From NCBI RefSeq assembly GCF_963678245.1, contig NZ_OY782770.1:1364001-1428000 (forward strand): a stretch of DNA of 64,000 nt. Reading direction: 5' to 3'. Below, one piece after another: positions 26,174 through 36,028 of this stretch. Numbering within the stretch: position 1 is the first letter of the stretch; each line of letters begins with the position of its first letter. The notes under the pieces are model-generated. The model worked only from the letters and a program-made list of their open reading frames with translations. It ran no database searches and was not told the DNA's origin. This DNA is from an uncultured Sunxiuqinia sp. (lineage in GTDB: Bacteria > Bacteroidota > Bacteroidia > Bacteroidales > Prolixibacteraceae). The position numbers and the translations under genes are program-made.

Positions 26174-26588
26174 TTAAGGTGACTCATTCTTCGGAAGAAT
26201 GGTTAATGCACTTCCAACAAGCATGTCGGCAATAGGCCGTGTCGAAAAATTTTCGCCCGGAGCTAATTTGGACTCAACCAAACCGCCAACGAAAACAACC
26301 ATTAAGCTAACTGACAATAAAAGAGCTTCAGAAATGGTCAGTAGCCAAAATTGCGCGGAAGATCGTTAATTGGTCCAAATTTCGTTCAGTATACCTTTCC
26401 CGGTAATTGCCTTGAAAAGCAATATAATTAAAAACGGAAAGACCGGTGTTTTGTTCGGGACACAAAAAAAATGAATGGTTGAGCCTGTTCCCCCAAAGGG
26501 AAATTAACCAATTCCATTGTCTTGCGCTAGCGTGCAGCTAACTTTTTCGGTTTTGAATCAGCATATCAATAATTTCTGCATTGGTCAT
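26174..26588 (-). pseudogene. Possible decayed membrane-protein gene in a gene-poor stretch
   Basis: The interval 26163-26789 has no intact gene. On the minus strand an ATG at 26588 begins MTNAEIIDMLIQNRKS and stops at once; further down, 26174-26302 reads MVVFVGGLVESKLAPGENFS, then TRPIADMLVGSALTILP, preceded in frame by hydrophobic residues (WLLTISEALLLSVSL). These pieces look protein-like but are separated by stops. They may be remnants of one membrane protein next to the DUF2254 gene. I do not recognise it. Confidence 0.3.
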
Positions 26589-26789
26589 TGGTAGGTTTTT
26601 GTAAATTTGAGTGTTTTAAATTTAATTACAAATAAATGAGGCAATTCATTCCGATCGATTTCCGATCAAAATACTTGCCCAAACTTTTGAATCGCATTAT
26701 GAAACGAGCATATAAAAATTCTTGCAAAAAGGAAGAAGATTATAAGCGAGTTCCATACGATGCCTTTAAGAATAAATAATTATAATCAC

Positions 26790-27377
26790 ATGAAACTTGT
26801 TTTTGCTACCAATAATCCACACAAACTAAAAGAACTTCAGCAGATACTGGGAGGACAAATTCAGTTGCTCAGTTTAGCGGAAATTAATTGTAAAGAAGAA
26901 ATACCGGAAACCAAGGAAACCTTGGAGGGAAACGCTGCTGAAAAATCGTTTTTCATTTACAACAAGTATGGCTACAACTGTTTTGCCGACGATACCGGTC
27001 TGGAAATTGAAGCATTGAACGGAGCTCCCGGAGTGTATTCGGCCCGGTATGCCGGTGAAGAAAAGGATGCTGTTGCCAATATGAAGAAAGTTCTTGATCA
27101 GCTAAAAGAAATAAAAACCCGGAAAGCTCGTTTTAGAACCGTAATTTCACTTGTTATTGATGGCCGGGAAGAGCAGTTTGAAGGGGTTGTTGATGGCGAT
27201 ATTCTGAAAGCTAAACAAGGCGAAGAAGGTTTTGGTTACGATCCGATTTTTCAACCGGAAGGATACCGCCAGTCTTTTGCGGAAATGGATGCGAAACAAA
27301 AAAATAACATCAGCCATCGTGGGCGTGCTGTTCAAAAACTGGCTAACTATTTGAAAACATTGAACTCAGATTTATGA
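26790..27377 (+). CDS. rdgB: Non-canonical purine NTP pyrophosphatase (RdgB/HAM1)
   Basis: A 195-aa house-cleaning enzyme that hydrolyses dITP, XTP and ITP to monophosphates. I place the start at 26790 ([20 protein letters not shown]), which is where the family begins; the upstream ATG at 26760 adds ten unrelated residues. Motifs: [20 protein letters not shown] with the catalytic Asp, and [14 protein letters not shown] for base recognition, then NNISHRGRA. The last 4 bp overlap the start of the PorZ-like gene (ATGA). Confidence 0.94.
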   Translation: MKLVFATNNPHKLKELQQILGGQIQLLSLAEINCKEEIPETKETLEGNAAEKSFFIYNKYGYNCFADDTGLEIEALNGAPGVYSARYAGEEKDAVANMKKVLDQLKEIKTRKARFRTVISLVIDGREEQFEGVVDGDILKAKQGEEGFGYDPIFQPEGYRQSFAEMDAKQKNNISHRGRAVQKLANYLKTLNSDL

Positions 27378-29701
27378 TACGATTTAATATTCTGTGCCTG
27401 TTTGTTTTACTTTCATTTGGGCTTTCTGCTCAGGTTGGAGTTGGCAAGTGGATGGGGCACTTATCTTATTATTCAGCTCAAAAAGTAATTGTCAACGATA
27501 CTAAAGCGTATTGCATCACTACCGGAGGACTTTTTATTTACGACCAGACCGATAACAGCATCCGAAAGTTGAATCAAATCAATGGATTGTCAGATGTTTC
27601 GCCAAGGGCAATGGCGTTTGGCGAGCAAAATAGTGTCGTTGTTCTGGCCTATGAAAACAGCAACCTCGATTTGATTTATGAGAATGAGATTTTCAATCTT
27701 TCTGATATTAAGCGAAAACAAATTCAGGGAGACAAGAATATCTACAACGTTCTGGTTGTTGGATCAACAGCCTATTTGTCGTGTGGGTTTGGCATTGTTG
27801 CTGTGAATCTGGATAAGAGGGAGATAAAAGATACCTACTACATTGGCGAAAACGGATCTCCGGTTGTTGTAAATGCAGTGACCTATGATGGTGAGTTTTT
27901 CTATGCAGCTACCAAAGAGGGCATTTTTAAAGCTGATGCGAATGAGCCAAGCTTGCAGAATTTCAATAATTGGACTCGGATTGAAACAATACCTCATGCC
28001 GATGAAGAATTTACCCAACTTGGTTTTTTAGGTAACTCAGTAATTGCCTGCTATTACAATGCTTCAGGCGGTAAACATGAGTTGTATAAAGGATCAGGGG
28101 ATAACTGGACTGCTTATTTGAGAACAGTTGATAAGGTGATTGACATGCAGGTATGTGACGACCGAATTGTTATTTCGCAAGGCGGATTCGTGGGTATTTA
28201 CGATGAAAATGAACAACTGGTTGAAGATGTCATCGACTACAATTATCCGAACAGAAAAGTATATGACATTGTCGTTGCTCAGGGATACTACGACAAAGAT
28301 GGGGCTGTTTGGCTGGCGGATAATAACGAAGGATTAGTTAAAAAAACGGGCGGAGACTATGAGCAGATTACACCTCAAGGTCCTATTGATAATCAGGTGT
28401 TTTCTATGACGACCAATGGTTCCGATTTATGGGTGACAACCGGTGGCCGTTCTAGTCTTTGGGGCAATCTGGATAAGGCTCCGCAGCTCCAGTTATTTCG
28501 CGATGGAAGCTGGAGTGTTTTTAATCGAAAGACGCACGATGAATTTGAAGCATTTGAAGATATTGTAAATGTTGTAGCCGACCCGGCCGACCCCGATCAT
28601 ATATTTGTTGGAACCTGGGGCTTTGGGGTAGTTGAGATGCAAGGCCGAGAGTATGTCGATCGGCACGATCAGTTCAACAGTACCTTACAAACTGCGATCC
28701 CCGAAGATTCTGCTTCGGCGTATGTGAGAATAGGAGGAATGGCTTTCGATTCAGAAAATAACCTGTGGGTTACCAACTCCCAAGTTGGAGAACCTCTGTC
28801 GGTTTATAAAACAGATGGAACCTGGGAATCGTTCCAGTTCCCCGGAGTTGATAATACAGTTGTTGGTGATATTGTTATTACTGGCAATGATGATAAATGG
28901 ATTGTTTTACCGCGGGGCAATGACATTTTTGTTCGAAAAAGTGATGGAACAGATGGAAGACACCTAAAATTAACAACTTACTTCACCAATGGCACGGTGG
29001 AAGAAATTAACCGGATGAGTGATATTTATTCGATTGCCAAGGATCATGACGGTGCTATCTGGATCGGTGCTTCCAACGGAGTCGCCGTTTTTTATAATCC
29101 CGAGGATATTTGGGACGAAAGTACTTTTTATGCAACACCGCCTACCCTGGACTTGAATGATGGTATTTTTCACGCCTTGTTACGAACGGAAAAGGTGACT
29201 GCGATTGCGGTGGATGGGGCAAACCGCAAGTGGTTCGGGACATCAAACTCCGGTGTGTATCTGGTCTCAGAGAACGGCGACAAAGAATTGCTCAATTTTA
29301 CAGTAGATAACAGCCCGTTACTATCGAACACCATTCAAAGTATAGCCATCAATCCGGAAAGTGGGGAGGTGTTTTTCGGAACACCCGAAGGTATTATTTC
29401 ATACCGTGGTGAGGCAACAGTTGGTACTGACGATTATGCTGATGTGTATGCCTTTCCCAATCCCGTTCGCGAAGATTACGACGGGGATATTGTTATTACC
29501 GGATTGTTGGCTGATACCGATGTGAGAATAACGGACATAAGTGGAAACCTGATTTATAAAACCACCTCGCTGGGTGGGCAAGCTATTTGGGATGGTAAAA
29601 ACCTGAATGGCAACCGAGTTAGTACGGGTGTTTATGTCGTTTTCGGAAACGATAAATCTGGTGAGGAAACATTCACTACTAAGATTCTTTTCATTCACTA
29701 A
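27374..29701 (+). CDS. porZ: PorZ-like beta-propeller protein of the type IX secretion system
   Basis: A 775-aa secreted protein, the same size as I recall for Porphyromonas PorZ. A signal peptide (residues 1-19) is followed by [20 protein letters not shown] and [20 protein letters not shown], the PorZ N-terminal propeller signature, then further propeller blades with reg_prop-like repeats ([35 protein letters not shown]). The last ~80 residues ([40 protein letters not shown]) form a type IX sorting domain. PorZ helps attach anionic LPS to T9SS cargo at the cell surface. The start overlaps the rdgB stop by 4 bp and recO follows 13 bp on. Confidence 0.8.
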   Translation: MIRFNILCLFVLLSFGLSAQVGVGKWMGHLSYYSAQKVIVNDTKAYCITTGGLFIYDQTDNSIRKLNQINGLSDVSPRAMAFGEQNSVVVLAYENSNLDLIYENEIFNLSDIKRKQIQGDKNIYNVLVVGSTAYLSCGFGIVAVNLDKREIKDTYYIGENGSPVVVNAVTYDGEFFYAATKEGIFKADANEPSLQNFNNWTRIETIPHADEEFTQLGFLGNSVIACYYNASGGKHELYKGSGDNWTAYLRTVDKVIDMQVCDDRIVISQGGFVGIYDENEQLVEDVIDYNYPNRKVYDIVVAQGYYDKDGAVWLADNNEGLVKKTGGDYEQITPQGPIDNQVFSMTTNGSDLWVTTGGRSSLWGNLDKAPQLQLFRDGSWSVFNRKTHDEFEAFEDIVNVVADPADPDHIFVGTWGFGVVEMQGREYVDRHDQFNSTLQTAIPEDSASAYVRIGGMAFDSENNLWVTNSQVGEPLSVYKTDGTWESFQFPGVDNTVVGDIVITGNDDKWIVLPRGNDIFVRKSDGTDGRHLKLTTYFTNGTVEEINRMSDIYSIAKDHDGAIWIGASNGVAVFYNPEDIWDESTFYATPPTLDLNDGIFHALLRTEKVTAIAVDGANRKWFGTSNSGVYLVSENGDKELLNFTVDNSPLLSNTIQSIAINPESGEVFFGTPEGIISYRGEATVGTDDYADVYAFPNPVREDYDGDIVITGLLADTDVRITDISGNLIYKTTSLGGQAIWDGKNLNGNRVSTGVYVVFGNDKSGEETFTTKILFIH

Positions 29702-29714
29702 CAGAAATAGAACC

Positions 29715-30440
29715 GTGCTGGAAAAAACCCGAGGCATCTTTTTGCATCACATTAATTATTCTGAAACGAGCATCATTGCCCGGATCTACACCGAAAAATT
29801 TGGCAATCAGTCATACCTGATCAATGGCGTTCGTAAAAAGAAGGCTACGATGAGGAAAAGTCTTTTCCAACCACTATTTCTGTTAGATTTGGAAGTTTAC
29901 TATCGACCGGGGCGTAATTTGCAACGCTTGAAGGATGTAAAACTTAGTATCCCCTTTGAACATATTCCTTTTGACATTGCAAAAAGTTCGCAGGCTATTT
30001 TTTTGGCTGAAATTCTGCTTAAGTGTCTCAAAGAAGAAGAAGCCAATCCTGAGTTATTCGACTTTCTATATCATGCCATTGCTTTGTTGGATATGAAGAA
30101 GGACGGAATCGCGAATTTTCATCTTGCATTTTTGTTTCATCTCTCCCGTTTTTTAGGTGTTGCGCCGCAGAAACCGGAGCATGCCAGTACGGTCTTTTTT
30201 GATCTGGAATCGGCTGCTTTTTCCGTCTCCGAACCTTTGCATAACCAATATATGAATGCCGAAACGGCTGGAAACTTCAAACAATTATTTCAATTCGATT
30301 TAGGTAAAATTGAACAACTTTTAATCGATAAACATCAGCGGACTATCTTATTAGACCAGTTGATAAAGTACTATCAAATTCATCTGGATATCTCTTCAAA
30401 CTTAAAATCATTAGTTGTTTTAAAAGAAGTTATGGAGTAA
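29715..30440 (+). CDS. recO: DNA repair protein RecO
   Basis: A 241-aa recombination mediator that loads RecA with RecR. The GTG at 29715 (LEKTRGIFLHHINYSETSII) matches the family start; upstream in-frame codons overlap the PorZ-like gene and do not fit. The N-terminal OB fold contains IARIYTEKFGNQSYLINGVR, and the helical C-terminal part has FLFHLSRFLGVAPQKPEHAS. Cys residues of the usual zinc site are absent, as in other Bacteroidota RecO proteins. Translation is probably coupled to the upstream gene. Confidence 0.9.
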   Translation: MLEKTRGIFLHHINYSETSIIARIYTEKFGNQSYLINGVRKKKATMRKSLFQPLFLLDLEVYYRPGRNLQRLKDVKLSIPFEHIPFDIAKSSQAIFLAEILLKCLKEEEANPELFDFLYHAIALLDMKKDGIANFHLAFLFHLSRFLGVAPQKPEHASTVFFDLESAAFSVSEPLHNQYMNAETAGNFKQLFQFDLGKIEQLLIDKHQRTILLDQLIKYYQIHLDISSNLKSLVVLKEVME

Positions 30441-30504
30441 TTGATTGGTTTGAATTAATTCCGTAATTTTAGACATACTCTCGATGGACTATCACCACTT
30501 TTGT

Positions 30505-30512
30505 TATTTTTG
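30505..30512 (+). promoter_or_regulatory. Bacteroidota -7 element (TATTTTTG)
   Basis: Perfect TAnnTTTG 18 nt before the ATG of the aminotransferase-like gene, implying a short leader and favouring the start at 30531 over the in-frame TTG at 30501, which overlaps the promoter. No clear -33 TTG. Confidence 0.5.
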
Positions 30513-30530
30513 CAAACTCACTGCTTAATT

Positions 30531-31682
30531 ATGGTGCAATCGAAATTACCCAATACGAGTTCAAGTGTTTTTTCCTCGATTAACAAACTAATCGAAGAAT
30601 CCGGAGCTATTGATATGGCTGTTGGAAAGACAGATTTTAGTTGTCCTCAGCAATTGATTGATCTGGCGACTAAATATTTCAATAATGGTTTTAATAACTA
30701 TGCACCTCTAGAGGGCGTTCTTCCTTTGAGAAAAGCCATTAGCGATATGGTTGAGAAGAAGTATGCTCAGAAGTTTAACCCACATACCGAAATTACCATT
30801 ACTGCAGGAACAATACAGGCTATTTATACAGCGATCAGTTCAATCATAAAAGATGATGATGAGGTCATTGTGTTTGAACCGGCCTTTGAGTCGTTCGCAC
30901 CCTCGATTATTTTAAACGGTGGTCGACCTGTTTACGTTAAGTTAAAGGCTCCATCATTTAAAATTGACTGGGAAGAACTCCGTAAAATGGTTTCGTCCAA
31001 AACCCGGATGATCATTTTAAATTCGCCTCATAATCCTTCGGGAGCTGTTTTGTCAGAGAACGACCTTTTCCAGTTACAGCGAATTACCAATGGAACAAAT
31101 ATTATCGTTTTGAGCGATGAAATCTTTGAGTCCATCATTTTTGATAATCAAGTTCACCAAAGTGTCGCCCGCTATGATAAGCTGGTAGAAAGAAGTTTTA
31201 TCATCTCATCTTTTGGCCCGCTTTATAACATCAATGGATGGGGAATTTCATACTGTTTGGCTCCTGAGAAACTCATGCGCGAATTTCGTAAAATGCAGCA
31301 AATTCAAATTTACAATGTGAATACACCCTTGCAGTATGCACTGGCTGACTACCTGCCTATAAATCAAAATTTTGAAGAAGTTTCAGAATTATTTCAGGGT
31401 AAACGAAATTATTTTAACCGCTTGCTGGAAGGTAGCCTTTACGACATTGTTTATGCACAAGGTGGTTATTTTCAACTGTTGGATTACTCCCAGCTTTCAG
31501 ATGAGCCAGATTTTGCTTTTGCTGAACAGCTAGCCAGGGATTTTGGTATTGGAACAACTCCTGCTTCTTTTTTTTATCATGAGAAGACCAGCCAGAGTTA
31601 CCTGCGTGTATGCTTTGCCAAGGACAATGGGAAACTGGAGCAAGCAGCCGAAAAATTACTGCAAGTTCCGTCTATGATCTAA
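30531..31682 (+). CDS. Fold-type I aminotransferase homologue (YbdL-like) lacking the PLP lysine
   Basis: A 383-aa class I/II aminotransferase homologue, closest in layout to methionine aminotransferase YbdL. Conserved parts include FNNYAPLEGVLPLRKAIS, the PLP-ring stacking region ITAGTIQAIYTA, NSPHNPSGAVL (Asn), LSDEIFESIIFD (Asp) and the C-terminal Arg in YLRVCFAKDNG. The expected active-site SSFGKTYHxTGWKxGY reads SSFGPLYNINGWGISY here: the Schiff-base Lys is Pro and the second basic residue is Gly. There is no frameshift. It may be inactive as a transaminase, or have another role. Confidence 0.85.
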   Translation: MVQSKLPNTSSSVFSSINKLIEESGAIDMAVGKTDFSCPQQLIDLATKYFNNGFNNYAPLEGVLPLRKAISDMVEKKYAQKFNPHTEITITAGTIQAIYTAISSIIKDDDEVIVFEPAFESFAPSIILNGGRPVYVKLKAPSFKIDWEELRKMVSSKTRMIILNSPHNPSGAVLSENDLFQLQRITNGTNIIVLSDEIFESIIFDNQVHQSVARYDKLVERSFIISSFGPLYNINGWGISYCLAPEKLMREFRKMQQIQIYNVNTPLQYALADYLPINQNFEEVSELFQGKRNYFNRLLEGSLYDIVYAQGGYFQLLDYSQLSDEPDFAFAEQLARDFGIGTTPASFFYHEKTSQSYLRVCFAKDNGKLEQAAEKLLQVPSMI

Positions 31683-31980
31683 TAAGAGACGATCAAAATT
31701 TTAAAATCACAACCCAACTTAATTGCGCAATCCTCAAAAATTGAGTCACTTGTTAGTCTAGCTGATATTTACATACCTGTGAGGAGACTTATTTTTTTGG
31801 GGGTGGTGCTGAATAAAATTTGACGCCGGCTGGATCGCATTGAGATTTTGGTACAAGAATATAGATCGTTGGGCGACAAAAAAACCTGGGATTAACAGAA
31901 GTGTTGTCGCAAATTATTACTTGCCGTACAATCAAATACCATTAGTCCCAAGTCTAAACGTGAACGGTTCTATCGTTCGA

Positions 31981-32490
31981 TTATTTTTTAATCAGCAACC
32001 AAGTGTCGGCATATTTGGGGTAATTATTTCTGATTTGATGAACCCGTTTTCTTGCTTCAAGCTCTTCGTTAAACGAGTTAACACAAACCCGGTAATACCC
32101 GGTTTCGCTGTGCAAAACAATGGGGTTAAACCCTTGCGGGATTAACTCTTGTTTATAACGATTGGCATTTTCGTTACTGCTAAAACTTCCAATAATTACA
32201 AAGTAAGTGCTGCTTTCATTTTTTATCTGATCTTCTTTCTGAGCAAATGTAAATGTCTCACTCTGAACACGTACTGGTTTTTCCGTTTCTTCGGGCTCTT
32301 CATACATTCGATCCGAAGTAGGATTTTCTCTCACCTCAGAAGTTGTGGCTGGCACTGAAAATACTTTTGCTTGAGTATCTTCTTGCATGGTATCGGTGGT
32401 TTGTCCATCATCCTTTTTAAGTTTTTCAAAAACCTTACATCCTGATGATAATACTCCCAGGGCTAGAACGGCAACCATTATTTTTTTCAT
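31981..32490 (-). CDS. SPOR domain lipoprotein
   Basis: A 169-aa lipoprotein with signal KKIMVAVLALGVLSSGC (lipid-accepting Cys ~18), a low-complexity acidic linker (residues ~25-90) and a C-terminal SPOR domain (TYFVIIGSFSSNENANRYKQ to RNNYPKYADTWLLIKK) that binds denuded peptidoglycan at division sites. A -7 element at 32518-32525 lies between this ATG and an upstream in-frame ATG at 32553, so the shorter start is right. Confidence 0.88.
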   Translation of the reverse strand: MKKIMVAVLALGVLSSGCKVFEKLKKDDGQTTDTMQEDTQAKVFSVPATTSEVRENPTSDRMYEEPEETEKPVRVQSETFTFAQKEDQIKNESSTYFVIIGSFSSNENANRYKQELIPQGFNPIVLHSETGYYRVCVNSFNEELEARKRVHQIRNNYPKYADTWLLIKK

Positions 32491-32517
32491 GACTATTTTT
32501 TTAATTGTTTTGATCTT

Positions 32518-32525
32518 CAAAAATA
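32518..32525 (-). promoter_or_regulatory. Bacteroidota -7 element (TATTTTTG)
   Basis: Minus-strand TATTTTTG, a perfect TAnnTTTG, 28 nt upstream of the SPOR lipoprotein start, giving a leader of about 20 nt. It decides the start codon of that gene. Confidence 0.55.
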
Positions 32526-32588
32526 CGAAAAAGCAATGCGGCTTATTGTGCATTGTCAGACAGATTATTAACGATTGATTGTTGAAAT

Positions 32589-32834
32589 CTAAAAATTAAG
32601 AATCTTTTTCAGGTATCGCTGGCCTGCAACGCTTCGGTAAAACCGACTTCGGCGAATGGCCTCTTGTTTACTAGCGAAACCTTCGTTGTAAAGAATTACC
32701 CAACCGGCGAGGCCTTTGGTTACTTCTACTTTCCCCTCATTGTGGGCAATCTCGGTTTTTTTTAGATTCTGGCAAAATCCGTAGTAAAAACGGTGATGCT
32801 CCTGATTGTATATGACGTACGAGTAAAAATTCAT
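32589..32834 (-). CDS. GIY-YIG domain protein (UPF0213-like)
   Basis: An 81-aa single-domain GIY-YIG nuclease-fold protein: YSYVIYNQEHHRFYYGFCQN carries the degenerate GIY...YYG pair, followed by LKKTEIAHNEGKVEVTKGLA, GWVILYNEGFASKQEAIRRS and RFYRSVAGQRYLKKIL. Such small proteins are widespread in Bacteroidota; cellular role unclear. A -7 element ends 5 bp before the ATG, so the mRNA may be nearly leaderless. Confidence 0.82.
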   Translation of the reverse strand: MNFYSYVIYNQEHHRFYYGFCQNLKKTEIAHNEGKVEVTKGLAGWVILYNEGFASKQEAIRRSRFYRSVAGQRYLKKILNF

Positions 32835-32838
32835 TCTG

Positions 32839-32846
32839 CAAAAATA
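32839..32846 (-). promoter_or_regulatory. Bacteroidota -7 element (TATTTTTG)
   Basis: Minus-strand perfect TAnnTTTG, 5 nt upstream of the GIY-YIG start. The predicted transcription start falls at or just before the ATG. No -33 TTG is clear. Confidence 0.45.
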
Positions 32847-33068
32847 TAAAAAGAGATGAACTCTTTACTGTGATTTTCATTATGACTTCAAAATCCTTTA
32901 TCATACAAAAATATATTTCCCTCAACTTTAACACCATGACTATAACAACCAATAAACCAAAACAATATGTCAATTTTTAAAGTTGTAGATTAACAAATGA
33001 GCACTATGCATTAACGATTTGACTACCAATTCTAAACATTTCTTCATACCTTTTGAATGGTTCTCGCC

Positions 33069-33076
33069 TACTTTTG
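33069..33076 (+). promoter_or_regulatory. Bacteroidota -7 element (TACTTTTG)
   Basis: Perfect TAnnTTTG, 43 nt upstream of the GH31 start at 33119. It places transcription start near 33083, after the longer in-frame start at 33053, and so supports 33119. Confidence 0.5.
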
Positions 33077-33118
33077 AGTTTGGAGAGAACACTAATTGAA
33101 GAGAATAAAAAAGAAACC

Positions 33119-35956
33119 ATGAAGAAGTTAGTTGTCATCGCATTGATTGCAGTATGTTGTTTTTCCTGTGCGCGAAAAAACTGGGAAGCAAGTGAGAAAG
33201 GAATCGTTGTTTATCCTGAAGTAAATTCGGACAATGGTGCAAAGGCCGTTCGAATTATGCCTATCAATGATGAGATTGTTCGCGTTACAGCGTCAGCTAC
33301 AAAGGCATTTACCGAAGATAAAAGCTTAGTCGCTCTGCCGGTTACCGAAAGCGTTGATTTCTCGACAAAAAAGCAAGGTGATATCATCCAAATTTCAACT
33401 AAAAAAACGAATATTGAGGTATCAAAAAAAACTGGCGAGGTACAGTTTTTTGATTCGGAAGGCAACCGCTTGCTTCAGGAAAAAACAGCCGGAGGAAAGG
33501 AATTTGAACCGATGGAAATTGATGGGAGCGAAGGATACTCCATTCGTCAGGTTTTTGAATCGTCAGAAGATGAAGCACTCTATGGCCTAGGTCAGCATCA
33601 GGCTCACGAAATCAACTACAAAGGCAAAAACGAAGAGCTTTTTCAATACAACACCAAAGTGTCAATTCCATTTCTTATTTCAACAAAAAACTACGGATTA
33701 CTTTGGGACAATTACTCTTTTTCGCGTTATGGAGACAAGCGGCCATATGGTCAGGTTGACCAGTTCAAGCTCTTTAATGCTGACGGAGACGAAGGTGGTT
33801 TAACAGCCACTTACATTGATGATACCGAAAGTAACCATGTTTTTACCGTTCGTCAAGAAAACACGATTGACTACGAAAACCTGACCAGCATTAAGAGCTT
33901 CCCGGAAGGGTTTACTTTTAATCATGCTAAAATTACCTGGGAAGGCGATATCCAGCCGGAAGAGTCCGGCCTGTTTCATTTTCTGCTTTATTATGCCGGA
34001 TACACCAAAATCTGGATTGACGGTCAGCTGAAAGCCGATCAATGGCGGACAGCCTGGAATCCTTCCGTGGCCAAATTTCAGTACCAGATGAAAGAAGGAG
34101 AAAAGTATCATTTAAAACTGGAATGGATTCCTGATGGTGGCGTTTCATACATTGGGCTAAAAGCCCTTTCTCCGATTGATCCCGAGGTGCAGGACGATAT
34201 CGCTTTTTGGTCAGAAATGGGGGATCAGATTGATTACTATTTTATGCATGGTGACAATATGGACGGAGTGATAAAAAACTACCGGACATTGACCGGAAAA
34301 GCTCAGGTGATGCCCAAATGGGCTATGGGATTCTGGCAAAGCCGCGAACGTTATAAAACACAGGATGAACTCCTCAATACACTGAAAGAATTCAGAGAAA
34401 GACATATTCCTATTGATAACATCGTGCAAGATTGGTCGTACTGGGAAGTTGATAAGTGGGGCTCCCACGAATTTGAAACGGCGCGTTTTCCCGATCCAAA
34501 AGCCATGATGGATGAAGTGCACGATAACCATGCCCGAATCATGATTTCGGTGTGGCCTAAGTTTTATTTAGGAACGAAGCATTACGATGAGTTTGATAAA
34601 AACGGATGGATGTACCAACGAGCAATAGAAGACAGCGTTCGCGATTGGATTTCCCCCGGATATATAGGCTCTTTTTACGATGCCTACAACCAGGAAGCAC
34701 GCAAGCTATTTTGGGATCAAATTAATGACAAGCTTTATAAAAAAGGAATTGATGCTTGGTGGTTGGATGCGACAGAACCGGATATTTTATCGAATGCCAG
34801 CATGGAGTATCGCAAAAAATTAATGAACCCAACAGCGCTCGGGTCTTCGACAAAATACTTCAATGCCTACGCTTTAATGAATGCTAAGGGAATCTACGAA
34901 GGACAGCGAAAAGAAAATCCCGGAGATCGTGTATTTATACTTACTCGTTCGGGCTTTGCCGGCTTGCAACATTATGGAGCGGTAACCTGGAGTGGCGATA
35001 TTGGTACAAGCTGGGAAGATATGGAAGCGCAGATTCCTGCAGGAATAAATTTTGCGATGTCAGGGTTACCTTACTGGACAATGGATATTGGTGGTTTTTG
35101 TGTGCAAAAGCGCTTCGAAAATGCCAAGGAAGGAAGCGAAGATCTGGAGGAATGGCGCGAATTAAATACCCGCTGGTACCAGTTTGGCGCTTTTGTTCCC
35201 TTATTTCGTGTCCATGGACAATATCCATATCGCGAAATTTACAACCTGGCACCGGAGAATCATCCGGCATACCAATCGATGCTGTATTACAATAAACTAC
35301 GCTATCGTTTGATGCCTTATATCTATAGTTTGACAGGAGCCGTTTATCATGATGACTACACGATTATGCGTGGTTTAGCAATGGATTTTGCAGACGACCA
35401 CCGGGTGCAGAATATTGGTGATCAGTATTTATTTGGCCCCTCGTTAATGGTTTGTCCGGTTTATAATTACAAAGCACGTCAGCGCGATGTTTATTTCCCC
35501 AATAATGGTGGTTGGTACAATTTGTACACTAGCGAGTACATTGCCGGAGGACAGAAAGTAAATGTGAATGCTCCATTTGAGCGAATGCCGGTATTTGTAC
35601 GCGAAGGATCGATCTTGCCAATTGGCCCCGAAATTGAATATACGTCGCAGAAAAAACCCGAGTTGATCAAGCTATATGTTTATACTGGAGCCGATGGTTC
35701 GTTCGAGCTGTACGAAGACGAGGGAACCAATTACAGTTACGAAGATGGGGCATTTTCAACTATTCCGTTTTCGTATAACGAAGAGTTAAAAACACTGACA
35801 ATCGGTGAGCGGGAAGGTGAATATGAAGGTATGTTGGCTGAGCGTCAGTTTGAAGTAATCTTTGTAAAAAAGGGTAGTTCCATGACGTTAGATTTTTCGA
35901 AAAACAACGGAAAAGTTATAAGTTATGCGGGTTCGAAAGTGGATGTAGCAATGTAA
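33119..35956 (+). CDS. GH31 alpha-glycosidase with PA14 insert (alpha-xylosidase type), lipoprotein
   Basis: A 945-aa enzyme. Signal KKLVVIALIAVCCFSC makes it a lipoprotein. An N-terminal beta-sandwich contains a PA14 insert at about residues 245-345 (KITWEGDIQPEESGLFHFLL, then YAGYTKIWIDGQLK), as in BoGH31A-like alpha-xylosidases. The GH31 barrel has the nucleophile Asp in WWLDATEPDI (~550) and the acid/base Asp in WSGDIGTSWEDM (~627), then C-terminal beta-domains. It would release alpha-xylosyl or alpha-glucosyl units from oligosaccharides such as xyloglucan fragments. I chose the ATG with the lipoprotein signal. The adjacent hybrid regulator that should control it is broken. Confidence 0.92.
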   Translation: MKKLVVIALIAVCCFSCARKNWEASEKGIVVYPEVNSDNGAKAVRIMPINDEIVRVTASATKAFTEDKSLVALPVTESVDFSTKKQGDIIQISTKKTNIEVSKKTGEVQFFDSEGNRLLQEKTAGGKEFEPMEIDGSEGYSIRQVFESSEDEALYGLGQHQAHEINYKGKNEELFQYNTKVSIPFLISTKNYGLLWDNYSFSRYGDKRPYGQVDQFKLFNADGDEGGLTATYIDDTESNHVFTVRQENTIDYENLTSIKSFPEGFTFNHAKITWEGDIQPEESGLFHFLLYYAGYTKIWIDGQLKADQWRTAWNPSVAKFQYQMKEGEKYHLKLEWIPDGGVSYIGLKALSPIDPEVQDDIAFWSEMGDQIDYYFMHGDNMDGVIKNYRTLTGKAQVMPKWAMGFWQSRERYKTQDELLNTLKEFRERHIPIDNIVQDWSYWEVDKWGSHEFETARFPDPKAMMDEVHDNHARIMISVWPKFYLGTKHYDEFDKNGWMYQRAIEDSVRDWISPGYIGSFYDAYNQEARKLFWDQINDKLYKKGIDAWWLDATEPDILSNASMEYRKKLMNPTALGSSTKYFNAYALMNAKGIYEGQRKENPGDRVFILTRSGFAGLQHYGAVTWSGDIGTSWEDMEAQIPAGINFAMSGLPYWTMDIGGFCVQKRFENAKEGSEDLEEWRELNTRWYQFGAFVPLFRVHGQYPYREIYNLAPENHPAYQSMLYYNKLRYRLMPYIYSLTGAVYHDDYTIMRGLAMDFADDHRVQNIGDQYLFGPSLMVCPVYNYKARQRDVYFPNNGGWYNLYTSEYIAGGQKVNVNAPFERMPVFVREGSILPIGPEIEYTSQKKPELIKLYVYTGADGSFELYEDEGTNYSYEDGAFSTIPFSYNEELKTLTIGEREGEYEGMLAERQFEVIFVKKGSSMTLDFSKNNGKVISYAGSKVDVAM

Positions 35957-36028
35957 GACGTCAAGAAAAGCTGTTATATCCTTAATAGTATTTCTTTTTT
36001 CTTGTATCTTTTACGGCTCTAATACAGG

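Noticed and set aside
31840-32145. 101-codon plus-strand ORF
   Set aside because: Its second half is antisense to the SPOR lipoprotein gene, which has a signal peptide, a domain and a promoter; the first half has no start context.
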